Origin: Bacteroidota bacterium
GTDB taxonomy: Bacteria > Bacteroidota > Bacteroidia > Chitinophagales > Chitinophagaceae
Direction: 5' to 3'
DNA: 8,706 bases
Assembly: GCA_028877005.1 (NCBI GenBank)
Contig: JAGWPI010000203.1
Coordinates: 1-8,706 of the forward strand
Shown here: positions 7,216 through 8,706 of the stretch, piece after piece
Layout of the letters: each line of letters starts with the position of its first letter
Position numbering within the stretch: the first letter of the stretch is position 1
The notes under the pieces: generated by a model
What the model saw: only the letters and a program-made list of their open reading frames with translations
Told to the model about the DNA's origin: nothing
Database searches by the model: none
Made by a program: the position numbers and the translations under genes

Positions 7216-7266
7216 AAAAAGGCAAGATAAATTGTACAATTGATGTACAAGTTTTGATGCCTTTTT
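7216..7266 (-). terminator. Nested hairpin with T run: terminator of the amidohydrolase or leader element of the ABC gene
   Basis: Read on the minus strand, AAAAAGGCA (7266-7258) pairs with TGCCTTTTT (7224-7216), and inside it TTGTAC (7250-7245) pairs with GTACAA (7237-7232) around a 7-base loop. The part joining the two stems pairs only in places. The right arm ends in a run of five T, 14 bp before the ABC start codon. It may end transcription from the amidohydrolase gene. However, it also lies downstream of the promoter candidate at 7279-7309, so it could act in the ABC leader. Confidence 0.5.
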
Positions 7267-7278
7267 TAGGTAAAAAGT

Positions 7279-7309
7279 GAAATATAGATAGGAACAATAA
7301 CTATGCAAA
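7279..7309 (-). promoter_or_regulatory. Candidate Bacteroidota-type promoter for the ABC exporter
   Basis: On the minus strand TTTG (7309-7306) and TATATTTC (7286-7279) are 19 bases apart. This fits the TTG / TAnnTTTG consensus except for the last base (C instead of G). Transcription would begin about 7275-7271, leaving a leader of roughly 70 bases that contains the nested hairpin. It lies in the gap between the two minus-strand genes, where a separate promoter is plausible. Confidence 0.45.
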
Positions 7310-7338
7310 GTTTTTGAAATGTCGAAACGTCAGTTTAA

Positions 7339-8631
7339 TTACTCCGATTTCCAAATTTTCCCATCTTTCATTACCCATTGTACTTGTTGTAATAGTTGAA
7401 TATTGGTAAGCGGATTGCCTTTTATTGCAATAATATCGGCAAATGCACCCGGAGCTATAACACCAATTTTCCCATCTTGTTCTAATAATGCTGCAGCAGT
7501 AGTGGTGGCTGTTTGTATGGCTTGTAAGGGCGATAAGCCATATTTTACCATAAATTCAAAATCTTTGGCTTCGGGTAAATTCCAGTCATAACCCCCAATA
7601 TCAGTTCCATAAGCAATTTTAATGCCTGCTTTCATGGCAGTTTTAAAAATAGCTGGTGCCGCTTCGCGGAATTGTTGATTAATAAAACTACCTTCTTTGG
7701 CTCTGCCATCTGCTACATAATCGTTTACAAAAATGGTAGGACACCAGTACACGCCTTTTTGCGCCATTGCATTAGCACACTCTTCATCCATACCGCTACC
7801 ATGTTCTATACTTCTTGCTCCGGCAGCAATGGCTGCTAAAATCCCATCTCTTGTCATAGCATGTGCCGCAAAGTTTTTTCTGCTTTTTAAGGTCTCATCA
7901 CCAATTGCTTCAATTTCTTCTTTTGTAAAATTTGGTAAGCTTCTAAATGAACCATCGGTTAAACGGTAGTAGCCTCTGTCGGCATAAATTTTTATCCAAT
8001 CTGCGCCATGTGCCAATTGTTCCCGTACTGCTTTCCTGGCTTCATCAGCTCCATTAATTTCTTGTATACCCTTGGGAAGCGTTAATTCCCAATTATATTC
8101 TTTTGGGCTAATGGGATAATGCCCTACAGTATTTATGGCTCGGGTAGCTACAAACATTCTGGGTCCTGGTATTACACCATTATTAATGGCTTTTTTTACA
8201 TCTACATCTGCATACATAGCCCCTTCTGTTTCCAAATCACGTATAGTTGTAAAGCCATTGTTTAACGCAATGGCAGCGCTTCTTGCAGCTCTAAGTGTGC
8301 GATAGGGGATAGATTCTTTAAGCAATTGTTCTGCATAATCATCACTCGTAATATCACCTTGCAACAAAACATGTGTGTGGCAATCTATTAATCCGGGTAG
8401 TACAAAATAGTCGGATAAATTGACGGTACTATCTACCTTATCTTTAAAGTCCGCTTTAGAAACAATTTTTTGAATGATATTGTTTTTTACAATAATTACC
8501 TGATTACTACTAACGGTACCAGTATTTACATCTAATAATTTACCGCATTGAATGGCGGTTATTTTTTGACTATTGGCATTGATAAAAAGTATGCCTAAAA
8601 ATGTTGTGATACAATAAATTCTCTTTAGCAT
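7339..8631 (-). CDS. Exported metal-dependent amidohydrolase (Xaa-Pro dipeptidase / imidazolonepropionase-like group)
   Basis: The 430-residue product belongs to the amidohydrolase superfamily, whose members hydrolyse amide or peptide bonds with one or two metal ions in a TIM barrel. All expected metal ligands are present: HTH (His85, His87) after the first strand, Lys214 in DWIKIYADRG (the residue usually carbamylated to bridge two metals), His257 in FAAHAMTRDG, His277 in SIEHGSG, and Asp344 in YGTDIGG. The small beta-sandwich is split between the N-terminus (about 23-80) and the C-terminus (about 385-430), as is usual. The pattern IEHGSGMDEECANAMAQKG (275-293) fits the group containing bacterial Xaa-Pro, Xaa-Lys or Xaa-Arg dipeptidases and carboxypeptidases, so a peptide substrate is likely but unproven. 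Residues 1-21 form a signal peptide with probable cleavage at ANS|Q, leaving an N-terminal Gln that Bacteroidota often cyclise; the enzyme thus acts in the periplasm or outside. The ATG at 8631 is the start that gives this signal peptide. The gene lies upstream of the ABC exporter on the same strand, separated by 136 bp. Confidence 0.92.
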   Translation of the reverse strand: MLKRIYCITTFLGILFINANSQKITAIQCGKLLDVNTGTVSSNQVIIVKNNIIQKIVSKADFKDKVDSTVNLSDYFVLPGLIDCHTHVLLQGDITSDDYAEQLLKESIPYRTLRAARSAAIALNNGFTTIRDLETEGAMYADVDVKKAINNGVIPGPRMFVATRAINTVGHYPISPKEYNWELTLPKGIQEINGADEARKAVREQLAHGADWIKIYADRGYYRLTDGSFRSLPNFTKEEIEAIGDETLKSRKNFAAHAMTRDGILAAIAAGARSIEHGSGMDEECANAMAQKGVYWCPTIFVNDYVADGRAKEGSFINQQFREAAPAIFKTAMKAGIKIAYGTDIGGYDWNLPEAKDFEFMVKYGLSPLQAIQTATTTAAALLEQDGKIGVIAPGAFADIIAIKGNPLTNIQLLQQVQWVMKDGKIWKSE

Positions 8632-8641
8632 GATATTAATT

Positions 8642-8662
8642 TTAGTACCTCCAAGATACTAA
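8642..8662. repeat. Short inverted repeat upstream of the amidohydrolase gene
   Basis: TTAGTA (8642-8647) and TACTAA (8657-8662) are perfect inverted copies separated by 9 bases, 11 bases before the start codon on the minus strand. On that strand a TATCTTGG (8658-8651) within it loosely resembles the -7 consensus, without a matching -33 box. It could be an operator or a leader hairpin, but in DNA this AT-rich the match may be chance. The rest of 8632-8706 is AT-rich with two A/T runs and no clear gene. Confidence 0.2.
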
Positions 8663-8706
8663 TTACTATTTTAAAAAAAATGACATGCTTTTTTTTGATG
8701 TTTTTA

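Noticed and set aside
5415..8631. Bacteriocin or RiPP export cassette made of the ABC exporter and the peptidase-like amidohydrolase
   Set aside because: The exporter lacks a C39 peptidase domain, no precursor peptide or modification enzyme is visible, and the two genes appear to have separate transcription signals.
8680..8706. Plus-strand ATG with nine hydrophobic codons running to the window edge (MTCFFLMFL)
   Set aside because: It is too short to judge and has no promoter match; it could be the start of a divergent exported protein, but poly-T DNA gives Phe/Leu-rich frames by chance.

Overview
The window looks like an AT-rich chromosomal segment from the Bacteroidota, most likely a Chitinophagaceae-like bacterium; the family-level call is inference. 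The reasons are a SusC-style TonB-dependent receptor with an N-terminal carboxypeptidase-regulatory-like domain, an ECF sigma factor followed by a single-pass protein with a C-terminal beta-barrel-like domain, no usable Shine-Dalgarno sites, promoter candidates of the Bacteroidota type (TTG at -33, TAnnTTTG at -7), and a signal peptide that would leave a Gln at +1. No rRNA, tRNA, CRISPR array or insertion sequence was seen.

Left block (1-2266, minus strand): an ECF sigma factor (2266-1688) is followed 11 bp later by a 490-residue membrane-anchored protein with a C-terminal beta-barrel-like region (1676-204), then, after 66 bp, by the start of a probable lipoprotein (137 to the window edge). 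This looks like a sigma-controlled envelope operon. The middle protein could be both a cytoplasmic sigma-binding element and an outer-membrane-facing module.

Centre (2401-5352, plus strand): a well-matched Bacteroidota promoter (2401-2430) diverges from the sigma operon. It drives a small exported protein, probably starting at a TTG at 2452, and 39 bp later an 836-residue TonB-dependent receptor. Several receptor segments resemble the ZnuD-type (zinc or other metal) subfamily as I remember it, so metal uptake is the best guess.

Right block (5415-8631, minus strand): a complete half-size ABC exporter (membrane domain plus ATPase) converges on the receptor gene, and the two share a bidirectional terminator (5371-5408). 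Upstream of it is an exported metal-dependent amidohydrolase of the Xaa-Pro dipeptidase / imidazolonepropionase-like group. The 136-bp gap between these genes holds a promoter candidate and a long nested hairpin lying between that promoter and the ABC start codon. No functional link between the exporter, the amidohydrolase and the receptor can be shown from the sequence.

Nothing here is a clear new defence or mobile system. The best leads are the membrane-spanning candidate anti-sigma/barrel protein, the small Cys/His-containing protein paired with the receptor, and the hairpin leader of the ABC gene.
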